Below, piece by piece: positions 7,578 to 15,986 of a stretch of 64,000 nucleotides of DNA. The DNA is from Planctomycetota bacterium (GTDB lineage: Bacteria > Planctomycetota > B15-G4 > SIAN01): positions 37,206-101,205 of the forward strand of contig JANQQL010000005.1 of the NCBI GenBank assembly GCA_028289345.1. Direction: 5' to 3'. Each line of letters opens with the position of its first letter. Positions within the stretch are counted from its first letter, which is position 1. A program made the position numbers and the translations under genes. The notes beneath the pieces are model-generated. The model saw only the letters and a program-made list of their open reading frames with translations. It was not told the DNA's origin and ran no database searches.

Positions 7578-9806
7578 TTGGATTGGGTTGCCGTGGCTAT
7601 TGATCCGGAAAGATTTGGAAGGGCATATCGCCGGTACCACAAGTTGTGCGAGCTCTCGGAACGCGAGCGCCGTGATGAGCTGGCAAACTTGGAGCGGGAG
7701 GACCCCGAGTTCCATCGTGACGTGAAAAGCCTGTTTGAAGCGGCTGAATCGGGAGATTCGACCTTTCTCCACCCACCCCGGTGGGAGCCGGGGCAACCTG
7801 AGCCGGCTGAAGAGGATCTCTCCGGCAAACATTTGGGCGATTTCGAACTGCGCAAGGTGCTCGGTCGCGGAGGGATGGGCACCGTCTACGAGGCGGTTCA
7901 GCACCCGCTGGGACGGACGGTGGCCGTCAAGGTCATGCGCGGAGGGATCGCGCTGGATGACATGGGTGATTTGCGTCGGCTGCAGCGATTCGTCCGCGAG
8001 GCCAAGCTTCCAGCAAGACAGCCCCACCGCGGCCTGGTGCCGATCATCGCCTATGGCGAGCAAGCCGGCCGGGCCTTCTACGCAATGGAGCTGATCCGCG
8101 GCTGCAACCTCGCTCAACTGCAAGCAGGCGCATTCCATCCGCGTCCCCCTGATCTGACTAGCCCCGAATCGTGTGCGCGATTCACCGCTCAGATCGCGCA
8201 GACGCTGCATCACTGTCACGAACAAGGGATCATCCATCGGGATGTCAAACCTCAAAACATCCTGGTAGATGACCTCGGCCGGCCCCGACTAGTGGACTTT
8301 GGCATTGCCAAGTACGCAGGCACGGCCACCCTCACCACCGCCGGCGAGATGCGCGGCACCCCTCTTTATATGAGCCCCGAGCAGGCGGAGTCATGGCGCC
8401 ATTCGGTGGATTACCGCACTGATATCTACTCACTCGGAGCTGTGTTGTACGAACTCTTAGCTGGCCGCCCTCCCTTCACAGGCAACGATCAGCATGAGAT
8501 TCTGCATCGAATCTCTCATGATCGTCCCGCTCCGGTGCGATCCGTAGCGCCCAACTGTCCGGTAGCATTGCAGCGAATCTGCGAAACCGCCTTGCAGAAG
8601 GACCCAAGAGATCGCTACGAGTCGGCGGCGTGGATGGCGGAGGATCTCCAGCGTCTTGCTCGCGGTGAAGCAGTCTGTCCTCCACGTCCGAGCTGGGCAC
8701 GGCGACTGCGCAGGCAAGCGATCAAGCACCGATGGATCGTCGGGACTGCTCTACTCCTCAGCCTGGGGATCGCGGGAGCATGGGCTCTCGCCAAAGCGCG
8801 TGCGCCACAAGCCGCACAGATAATGCTGGAGGTGCATGGGCCCCTTCCGGCCTCTTTGGAGATTCTGCAGTGGCGGCAATCGCCAGACAAGTTTGCGTCG
8901 TTGCAACGGCGATACCTAACCGAGGCCTCCACCCGGCTTGATCTACCCGTCGGCTTCTATCGCCTCCGCGTCGCCAATGCCTCAGGAGGAACCGCTGAGC
9001 TCGTGCGGGTGATGCGGGCAGGTGAGAAACACCACTTGAGTGCCCATCTGACCACGGTGGCCGAGGTCCGCTCCGACATGGTCTCAGTGGCCGGTGGCTC
9101 ACTAGCAATCCGATTGACAGGTATTGTGGAGGGAGAGAGGCGGGTGAAGAAGTCCAAGGAAGCTGCGTTCGAGTCATTCCTGATCGATCGCAGCCCAGTC
9201 ACCAACGGCGAGTATCTGCGATACCTGAAGCTGACCCATGCTCCGGCCGCCGAGGTGGAGGCCTGGCAACACTGGCCGGATAACGCGACGGAGCCGCCGG
9301 TGTCGGACTGGGATGCCCGTCCCGCGACCTTGCTCACGTTGGACCAAGCCCTGGCGTACGCCGAGTTCTACGGCAAGACGCTGCCCACTGCAGGGGAGTG
9401 GGCTTTCGCCGTTCAGGGTGGATCGGAGTGTGGTTGGCTAGAGGACATTGTGGCCGGTCGCTCGGAACCACAACCGACGATGGTCGACGCCATTGGATCC
9501 AGCATCCTGGAAAACTACTTCCACTACTGCAAACCGGTTCGCCAAACAGCTGGCTCCGGGCTGTTCTATGACCTCGGCAATGTGGCAGAGATGACTGCAA
9601 CGCTCTTGCCGGACACAGGGGCGCAACCTTGGAGTCAACCACTGGTGGTGACGGCAGGCCGTGGCTGGGGACACTCCCGGAATGATCTGTGGGATCCGCA
9701 AATCTTGCGCGAAATGGGTCACCAAGCCGCGCACATCCCGGCAGGTGTCGCGGTCGGGTTTCGATGTGTGAAGAGGTTATTCGTCGCAGAGGGCGTCTCG
9801 AAGTAG
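7578..9806 (+). CDS. Membrane Ser/Thr protein kinase fused to a formylglycine-generating-enzyme-like domain
   Basis: 742 residues. The kinase domain (about 90-365) has the Gly loop LGRGGMGTVYEA, Lys118 in VAVK, HRDVKPQN (Asp222), DFG (240) and TPLYMSPEQ, so it should be active. One transmembrane helix (about 386-405) follows a basic stretch. The extracytoplasmic part ends in a sulfatase-modifying-factor (FGE-sulfatase) domain (about 490-738; SPVTNGEYLRY, LPTAGEWAFA, terminal GFRCVK). Kinase-FGE fusions are typical of planctomycetes, where the FGE-like part is usually thought to sense or bind rather than modify sulfatases. The start is TTG at 7578 with AAGGG 5 nt upstream; a GTG at 7593 is the alternative. 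The 3' end overlaps the convergent sigma-factor gene by 30 bp. Confidence 0.9.
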   Translation: MDWVAVAIDPERFGRAYRRYHKLCELSERERRDELANLEREDPEFHRDVKSLFEAAESGDSTFLHPPRWEPGQPEPAEEDLSGKHLGDFELRKVLGRGGMGTVYEAVQHPLGRTVAVKVMRGGIALDDMGDLRRLQRFVREAKLPARQPHRGLVPIIAYGEQAGRAFYAMELIRGCNLAQLQAGAFHPRPPDLTSPESCARFTAQIAQTLHHCHEQGIIHRDVKPQNILVDDLGRPRLVDFGIAKYAGTATLTTAGEMRGTPLYMSPEQAESWRHSVDYRTDIYSLGAVLYELLAGRPPFTGNDQHEILHRISHDRPAPVRSVAPNCPVALQRICETALQKDPRDRYESAAWMAEDLQRLARGEAVCPPRPSWARRLRRQAIKHRWIVGTALLLSLGIAGAWALAKARAPQAAQIMLEVHGPLPASLEILQWRQSPDKFASLQRRYLTEASTRLDLPVGFYRLRVANASGGTAELVRVMRAGEKHHLSAHLTTVAEVRSDMVSVAGGSLAIRLTGIVEGERRVKKSKEAAFESFLIDRSPVTNGEYLRYLKLTHAPAAEVEAWQHWPDNATEPPVSDWDARPATLLTLDQALAYAEFYGKTLPTAGEWAFAVQGGSECGWLEDIVAGRSEPQPTMVDAIGSSILENYFHYCKPVRQTAGSGLFYDLGNVAEMTATLLPDTGAQPWSQPLVVTAGRGWGHSRNDLWDPQILREMGHQAAHIPAGVAVGFRCVKRLFVAEGVSK

Positions 9807-10358
9807 GCCACGTGCCAGTTTCCAATCACGCTCCACCTGCCGAGTGGACAGGTTCAACACTTTGGCGGCTTCCTTGTGGCTAAGGCCGGCGAAGAAACGC
9901 AGTTCGACGACTTGAGCGAGCCGAGGCTCTCGCTGGACCAGGTCCTCGAGCGCATCGTCTAGGGCTCCGAGGTCCGCTGAGTTTGCCTCGTACTGAGCGG
10001 CGATCTGATCCAGCAGGACGCGCTCGCCGGGTGGTTTGCGAATCTGGCGAGACTTGCCGCGGGCATGGTCCACCAGAACGGAGCGCATCGCCGTCGCGGC
10101 CGACTGAATGAGATGGCGACGATCCTCCCATGGGATGTCGCAGCTCTTGAAGATGCGCAGTAGCGATTCGTGAAGAAGTGCCGTTGGTTGCAGCGTGTGA
10201 TCGGGGGGTTGCCCCCGCATCTTGTTCCGTGCAAGACCGAGCAGCTCCTCGTACACCAGGGGTGCAAGAACATCCGCTGGATTCCCCTGTCCTTCGCGCA
10301 GTAAAGCGAGGGCCTCGGTGACGGTTCCAGGAATGTCGGTGGGATGAGAATGGGTCAT
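9777..10358 (-). CDS. ECF-type RNA polymerase sigma factor (Sigma70_ECF family)
   Basis: 193 residues. The region 2 segment carries the family hallmark HTLQPTALLHESLLRI. The region 4 helix-turn-helix is LRFFAGLSHKEAAKVLNLS. No anti-sigma gene is adjacent; in this planctomycete/acidobacterial class, control is often linked to a neighbouring Ser/Thr kinase, here the convergent gene. AGAGGAG precedes the ATG at a normal distance. The last 30 bp overlap the 3' end of the kinase gene on the other strand. Confidence 0.93.
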   Translation of the reverse strand: MTHSHPTDIPGTVTEALALLREGQGNPADVLAPLVYEELLGLARNKMRGQPPDHTLQPTALLHESLLRIFKSCDIPWEDRRHLIQSAATAMRSVLVDHARGKSRQIRKPPGERVLLDQIAAQYEANSADLGALDDALEDLVQREPRLAQVVELRFFAGLSHKEAAKVLNLSTRQVERDWKLARGLLRDALCDE

Positions 10359-10860
10359 CGTTGGCTCCTCTTCCAGAGTGCCGAAACTAAAGTCTAACCT
10401 CGTTGGCGGTTCACCAAATAGTGCGGAGCGTCCCCTCTGGACAGGTGTCTCCTTTTGGGATTCGTGTCGGCTCTCGCCACAGGCTGTCGTTGAAGTGCTG
10501 AATGATGGCTCATCCGCTCGGTGGCGCCGGTAGGCAAACAGGATCGCATTCTCCAGGCAAAGGAGGTCTCATCCCACTCCGGTTGCCATCGACCATGCAG
10601 TGCTTGCCATCCCATGGCAAGCAAGGATGCGCGACGGGCAGCCGAGAGAAGTCTCCATGAGGGCCAGGACAGGGTCTTCATCAACGGCCGGATCACGCAA
10701 CGCGGATGCTTCCTCGGACAGGCATCGCTCCGCAGAGACATCAGCGAGTGTGCCAAGCACGACCGCGCGAATCGGAATCGCCAAGCCTCGGGAATGAGTG
10801 AATCGAAACCGAACTCCGATACAGCCGCACCGAACCGCCCAGCACGTACAGCTCAAAACA
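10359..10860. other. Gene-free stretch upstream of the sigma factor
   Basis: About 500 bp with only low-complexity Arg/Pro/Ser-rich frames on both strands, judged to be shadows. The sigma-factor promoter should lie near 10359-10450. I see no repeat or hairpin of note. Confidence 0.4.
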
Positions 10861-13800
10861 TCAAAACTCCGCGTGAATCGACAACCTTTGAACGGTGGGG
10901 CGCGATGTTTCCGGTGTGACTTCGCCTCCATCGGCGGCGAGGTCGAAGGTGACTCGATATCGGACGAACTGCTGGCCATTGGCGACGGCGGGGGTGGGAG
11001 CCCATTCTCCGGGGGCGGGAGTGATCGAATCAGGATCGATCTCTCGAGCGCCATCCGCCACTGCGCTTGCTCCTTGGAACTCGACGCGCACGGTCGTTCC
11101 CGGCGGGACATAGTGGGAACGGGGCTCCCCTCCGGGCAGGAAGGATCCGGGCTTCAGGGGGTCTTCCTGGCCGAGGAAATCGACGCGAATGTCGGCGTTC
11201 TTCGGGTCGAAGACATTGCCGTGATCATCGGTCAGGACGTAGCCCTGTTCATCCAGACCCTGAAACCGAAACACGGGGTTGGTTCCCACGGGCGGACGGC
11301 GGATGACCCGACCCAAGTCGTACCAGTCCGACACGGCGACGCTGACGTTCGTGAATTCCGTGGGGTTGAGCAAGTTCTTCGAGTCCAGCCAGGTTCGCCG
11401 CGGAGTGAAGGCGAAGTCCTCGACCGTTGCCACTTTTCCGAGCGGTACCTGTAGCTGAACGATTCCCGCAGAACCGTCGCCACCGGCGCCGGGATACTGG
11501 AAGGGATCTAGCTCATTGCCTTCTTCGTCCACGAGCGTGCTGCAACCCATGGCACCGGGGAGCTGGGAGGTTGTCGGCGCCCCCTTCCCGCCCAACACAT
11601 GGAAGCGAACCCCGGGTCGCACGGTGACGCTCGTCGCAGAACGAACCAGGATCGCGCCGCCAGAACCGCCGCCTCCGGATCCCGAAAAGTTCCCGCAACC
11701 AATCGACTCACCGCCGCCGCCTCGCCCTCCGCCACATCGGATCCGACAGGATCCAGTGAACTCGATGGGACCCAATGCTTCAATCGACAGCGCTCCCCCA
11801 CCGCCACCGCCCGATCCACCCCGTGCATCTTCCACGGAGCTGGCGAACCTCCAGGGAGGCCCCCTGCCAAAGAACCGCTCGGGAATACAGATGCGGTCGT
11901 TTCTCGGATCGTCATCGTTCTTGCACCAGTGGCCGCAATAGTAGCTGTCTAGTGCGGAGCCTCCCGCACCGCCACCCTGGCCACCGATGACCTCGGTCAC
12001 CTCTCCTCGCGGCCCAATGAAGTTGTTGTTGCGATCGTCGTCTCCGAACACCGCGTCACCGCCGATCCCGGCGCGGAGGACATCGTAGTCCTCATGGGTT
12101 GCCGGAGTTCGGAGGATGTATCCGCCTTGGCCATCCGCCAAGACGTTCCCGATCCCATGGGGCCTTCGACCTCCGCGGTTCAAGAAAGACCCGCCACCGC
12201 CGCCCGGTGGTTTGTATCCGTTGCTGTGGGTGTTCAACGTCTCGGCACATTGGATCTCGTGGTCCTTTCCAAAGAACGAGTCGTCGACGACCTCCCGGCG
12301 ACAAAAGCTCTTGCCGTTTTGACGAACTTCCTCCCAGTCCGGAGGGCAATCTTCCCCCTCGGGTTTCAGATACTTCTCGCGACCGATGTTTCGGTCCAAG
12401 GTGCCGCTTTCCCCGCCGCGACCACCGATTTGCTCGCGATCCCGCGGCCCCCATCCGTGGCCCCCCGATGGCGGGGAGATCTGGTTCAACTTGCGGACGA
12501 AGTTTCCCCGGAAGACCGAAGGCTGCCCCTCGCCACCGCGGCCTCCTCCCGGACCACCACGGCCCCCTGGCCGCGATGTCGTGGCGGAATCGACATTCAG
12601 CTCGTTGGTCCCGTTCTGAGCATCCATGAGAATGCTCCCGGAGATGCGTACGGAACCAGTCGCCGCCAGGACGAGGGGATTGGGGCCTCGTGGCTCCAGG
12701 TGAACTCCCTCGGGAATGTCGATGTCCGTGAACGGAAACACTCCGCCAACGATGGTCATCCCCGAAGGCGCATCCGGCGTCGACCCGTCGGAAAGAGGAA
12801 ACTCCTGGCTGGTGGTGTCCAAGACAATCTTGCGCGGTTGAGTCGGTCGATCCGGCGGGAAGGGAATGAACCTGCCCAGCTCGCCGTTGCCGTGGAAGTT
12901 GAAGCTCGGCTGCAATACGTTGGATTCGAACTCGTCCCACTGGGCCGCCACCACCCCCGGTTCCAGCGCGTCGAGATTGCGACGGCCCTTGCCATCAAAG
13001 TCTTCGATCAAGGTGTCTCGGATCGTGCTGCGAGGCGCGGCCGCAACGGTAAAGGTCGCAGCAATGCGCGTCCCCGAGGCAGCATCCCCAGCGTCCGACA
13101 ATCCTCGAAGACCAACGGGGTACTCCAACGCGAGCAGATGACCGAATGGAAGAATGCCGCTCGGCTCGATCTCCACGAGCGACATGCCCAACTCGTTGGA
13201 GACCAGACGAACATCGACGCCCAGCGTGACTCCCAACGGGGCGTGGGCAGGGCGATCGTCAAGATCCACGAGCAGGAACCCACTCAGGTTTTCCTTCGTC
13301 GGCTGAAGGGGCCCGTCGAACTTCATGTGGAACTTGCGTCTCTTCGGAAACAAGCCCTCGGGGTCGCGATACAGACCCGGGGTGACCTGGCTCGCCCCGT
13401 CGGACGGGTCACTCGACACGAGGCGCGGCCGACGCGGTTCCAACCCGAGGTAGTAGTGTTCCACCACGGTTGTCGTGCGAAACGTCAAGAACACATCGGA
13501 TGAGTTGGTTGGGTGAGGGTAGGCCGCTCGCAGCTCCGGATTCACTCGGGCGATGAATTCCGGCCAGGTGTTGGGACCGATGGCGACATGATAGAAACGG
13601 TCCGGTGCGAGCCCGGCATCCCCCTCCGCTCCCTCCCGAGCTTCGATCGTGGGAAGATCCGGAGTGAACACAACGCGGTGTCCGGTCACCTCATAGGTGC
13701 CCGCAACACGCTTCCCCGTACTTTGGTCCTCGATCACAATCCGCCGCGGATCCAACTGCCCGGGGTTTGGTTGCCCGCTAAAGGTGAATTCAATCTGCTG

Positions 13801-14010
13801 CACCAAAGGAGCGCTTTGTGGTGCCTCACTCGGTTCTTCCAGATTCACATCCCAAGGGTCGAGGAACGCGATCGATTCGAGAGTCGCTTCCCGATCGAAG
13901 CTGCGACCTCCTCCTCCACCTCCACAAGCGACCATGAGGAAGCTGACAGCAATGAACCACGGGGATAGCCGGAGACCGACCGGTGCATGACCAGGCTGAG
14001 GAGGATTCAT
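10861..14010 (-). CDS. Large Gly-rich lipoprotein with an Ig-like domain
   Basis: 1049 residues from ATG 14010, chosen because a lipoprotein signal follows: LMVAC with Cys29, then a polyglycine tether. The frame is open further upstream but without signal or coding character. After the tether, about residues 60-330 resemble bacterial Ig-like (SbsA/Big-type) repeats (IEFTFSGQPNPGQLDPRRIVI). The centre is a run of Gly-rich segments (GGRGGPGGGRGGEG, GGSGGGGGGALSIEA) alternating with short beta strands such as IRISGSI-type turns. That pattern suggests a Gly-rich parallel beta-helix. A C-terminal beta region follows. Several Cys pairs (CGHWC) suggest disulfides. Likely a surface-exposed structural or adhesive protein; function unknown. 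Confidence 0.85.
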   Translation of the reverse strand: MNPPQPGHAPVGLRLSPWFIAVSFLMVACGGGGGGRSFDREATLESIAFLDPWDVNLEEPSEAPQSAPLVQQIEFTFSGQPNPGQLDPRRIVIEDQSTGKRVAGTYEVTGHRVVFTPDLPTIEAREGAEGDAGLAPDRFYHVAIGPNTWPEFIARVNPELRAAYPHPTNSSDVFLTFRTTTVVEHYYLGLEPRRPRLVSSDPSDGASQVTPGLYRDPEGLFPKRRKFHMKFDGPLQPTKENLSGFLLVDLDDRPAHAPLGVTLGVDVRLVSNELGMSLVEIEPSGILPFGHLLALEYPVGLRGLSDAGDAASGTRIAATFTVAAAPRSTIRDTLIEDFDGKGRRNLDALEPGVVAAQWDEFESNVLQPSFNFHGNGELGRFIPFPPDRPTQPRKIVLDTTSQEFPLSDGSTPDAPSGMTIVGGVFPFTDIDIPEGVHLEPRGPNPLVLAATGSVRISGSILMDAQNGTNELNVDSATTSRPGGRGGPGGGRGGEGQPSVFRGNFVRKLNQISPPSGGHGWGPRDREQIGGRGGESGTLDRNIGREKYLKPEGEDCPPDWEEVRQNGKSFCRREVVDDSFFGKDHEIQCAETLNTHSNGYKPPGGGGGSFLNRGGRRPHGIGNVLADGQGGYILRTPATHEDYDVLRAGIGGDAVFGDDDRNNNFIGPRGEVTEVIGGQGGGAGGSALDSYYCGHWCKNDDDPRNDRICIPERFFGRGPPWRFASSVEDARGGSGGGGGGALSIEALGPIEFTGSCRIRCGGGRGGGGESIGCGNFSGSGGGGSGGAILVRSATSVTVRPGVRFHVLGGKGAPTTSQLPGAMGCSTLVDEEGNELDPFQYPGAGGDGSAGIVQLQVPLGKVATVEDFAFTPRRTWLDSKNLLNPTEFTNVSVAVSDWYDLGRVIRRPPVGTNPVFRFQGLDEQGYVLTDDHGNVFDPKNADIRVDFLGQEDPLKPGSFLPGGEPRSHYVPPGTTVRVEFQGASAVADGAREIDPDSITPAPGEWAPTPAVANGQQFVRYRVTFDLAADGGEVTPETSRPTVQRLSIHAEF

Positions 14011-14364
14011 GGCGCTCTCGGCGTCGAGAAGATCGGGGGGATGACGTTGCCGGGGCGTTGTTCTTGATGGCGCGTTTTTGACTCCGCGCAAGAGAGACCT
14101 TCCCAGAACTGGTGAGTGTGCGCAACTGTGAGGTCCCCGCACCCCCGGGGCATTCCGAGAAACTCGAACCAGCCGAGGCCTGTCGAAAAAGGCGCGATTT
14201 GCGAGCCAGCGGAGCGAGCCCAGGAGATTGTTCCGAGGACAGGCATCTCGGCTCACAACCACCAGCCACGCGCCTCGCGTTCTTTGAGCGCTTCCACTTG
14301 TCGCGGTGATGACACCTGCGACGCCGCTCCAGCCGTCGGCGCGATGCTCGAGCAACTCACACGG
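14011..14364. other. Spacer upstream of the Gly-rich lipoprotein
   Basis: The lipoprotein frame stays open through here but reads as Arg/Ser/Pro-rich non-coding sequence. The lipoprotein promoter is expected near its right-hand start. No other feature was recognised before the transposase remnant begins. Confidence 0.35.
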
Positions 14365-14650
14365 AGCCCGAGTCCCTCGTTCGTGATCCGGATTTGATCG
14401 ACGGTGCCGCGGTCGATGATCAGCCTGATGTCCTCCTCGTCGAACCGGTGATCACCGCGAGAAAAAGCCACTGGCCGAACGGTTCGTACGAACGAGTCGC
14501 CGGTTCGATCCGTAGAGAGAGCACGATCCGTGTGATTCCACTTGTCGCAAAACACTTGCAACGACCAGTCAGCGATTTCGCGGCGATGAGGCCGACCAAG
14601 AGCATCGGCGACTCAAGCCTGACGGAGGCGCGAACTTGGCCAAACTGATT
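14365..14650 (+). pseudogene. Decayed integrase-core (DDE) transposase fragment
   Basis: The plus-strand frame reads LVRDPDLIDGAA, then VEPVITARKSHWPNGS, YERVAGSIRRES and VIPLVAKHLQRPVSDF. These correspond in order to the conserved C-terminal core of IS3/IS481-like rve transposases: L.RDRD.IYG, then ARKSPWQNGYVERVIGSIRREC, then VI.L.E.HLRR...Y. The catalytic-Glu block (YERVAGSIRRE) survives, but the N-terminus is missing and the frame ends in a premature stop. No inverted repeats or partner orf were seen. Same family as the remnant at about 35.6 kb. Confidence 0.75.
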
Positions 14651-14778
14651 CGACATCCAGACCTTGACTCGACGTACGCTTCGGCTGCGTCGAGTACTCG
14701 TCACGCCTCGCGCGACTGCGGAGCGAGGACGCAAGGACCGTTCAGTTTCCCTCTCACCAATTCCGGCGGGCGAGCTCC

Positions 14779-15597
14779 ATGAAACAGATCCCTAGCCTTG
14801 GCTTTCACAAGCAACGACTGGCCAACCTTCTCTGCCTTCTGATCGGAGCAGTGACCGCAACTGGCTTCTTGAATGAGGAAAGCGGCGTCTCAGAGACGCC
14901 TCGAGACAAGTTTGAGTGGAACTGGAAAGAGAGAAAAGTCTGGGTGGAACGCCAGAATGACCCGCGAACGTGGAACATGGACGTCTTCCATGAAGACTTG
15001 TCATTTGTCACCGGAGAGTCGTACAAGAGCTTACCCATCAAGCCTGCCATCACGTGGATGCCGACTCCCCATCCCGAGTACTCAAATTGGGGAGGAGCGC
15101 TCTCCCAAGTACCGCTAGACATCGAAGACAAAGCGATCAGCTCCGCCCTGTTCACTTGGGGGAACTTTCGCGAAAACCGGGCCATGTTCGAGAAACCCAG
15201 CCATCAACGAGCGACCTACTTGAATCTGCACGTGCTGACGGATGCAGAGAATCTCAAGAACAAGACGAACAACTATTCTTCTCGAAACTTCCCACACGTC
15301 TTGGTCACTGGAAAATACAAGACTTCGGTTGGTGACATTGACTATGTCGCCATGGGCCTCGCCGATGGAAACTCGTATGCGATCATCGGCCAGCGGATCT
15401 TTGACTTGAACTTTGGTCGCACCATCCTCGTCGCCCCCCAAAAGGACGGATCCGTTCGATTTCTGCAAATGGACGGAGCCCCCAAGTCGTTCTTGAAAGC
15501 ACAGACTCACGAGGTCTTTCGAAAGTACCACCACGATCTTCAAGCCGACCCGAAAGTGATTGAGTTCTTCTGCAACGATGAAGCGATTGGCAGCTAG
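14779..15597 (+). CDS. Exported protein of unknown function
   Basis: 272 residues. A basic start and hydrophobic segment (about 14-30, LLCLLIGAVTATGF) look like a signal peptide. The rest is a mixed alpha/beta domain rich in Trp and Tyr, with no motif I recognise. GGCGGGCGAG precedes the ATG weakly. It stands alone: a transposase remnant lies upstream and a gene-free stretch downstream. Codon use and GC are slightly lower than in the large secreted genes. The gene looks intact. Confidence 0.65.
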   Translation: MKQIPSLGFHKQRLANLLCLLIGAVTATGFLNEESGVSETPRDKFEWNWKERKVWVERQNDPRTWNMDVFHEDLSFVTGESYKSLPIKPAITWMPTPHPEYSNWGGALSQVPLDIEDKAISSALFTWGNFRENRAMFEKPSHQRATYLNLHVLTDAENLKNKTNNYSSRNFPHVLVTGKYKTSVGDIDYVAMGLADGNSYAIIGQRIFDLNFGRTILVAPQKDGSVRFLQMDGAPKSFLKAQTHEVFRKYHHDLQADPKVIEFFCNDEAIGS

Positions 15598-15986
15598 AGC
15601 GTTCCGTCACTGAGAAGCTGAGGGTGCCGCTGGAACATAACCGCCCCCACCCATTTACGTGCGATGGGAGTTTTTACCCAGTTGACTTCCTGCTGGTGCC
15701 TGTCGACCCTCTCGGCGAGGTCAACCAGAAGCAATCGAGAGGCATTGGGACGGCGTTCATCCATCGATTCAATCGAGCCTCAAGAACCGGGCGTGTCGGG
15801 GTTACCGCAGAGCGATGCTGAACAGTAGGGGCTCAGCTCTAGCAACCTCGAAGGGCGAGACCACCTTCCAGTCGTTAGCTTGAGGCGGGTGGCGTGTGGT
15901 CATCTTCCCCGAGGAAGGACCGGTGGACCGCGACAGCCGCGAAGAGCGGGTCATCCGGCCGCCCGAAAACTCAGACGACGACGATT
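15598..15986. other. Gene-free stretch
   Basis: 389 bp with no convincing gene. The segment from 15880 to about 15930 resembles 5639-5687 (roughly 36 of 50 positions identical by eye). The two may derive from the same decayed element. Nothing else was recognised. Confidence 0.35.

Noticed and set aside
10521..10919. A 132-codon plus-strand frame
   Set aside because: No start context or coding character, and it overlaps the lipoprotein's 3' end in antisense.
12094..13503. A 469-codon plus-strand frame
   Set aside because: Antisense to the Gly-rich lipoprotein; composition is that of reversed Gly/Arg codons, with no motif.
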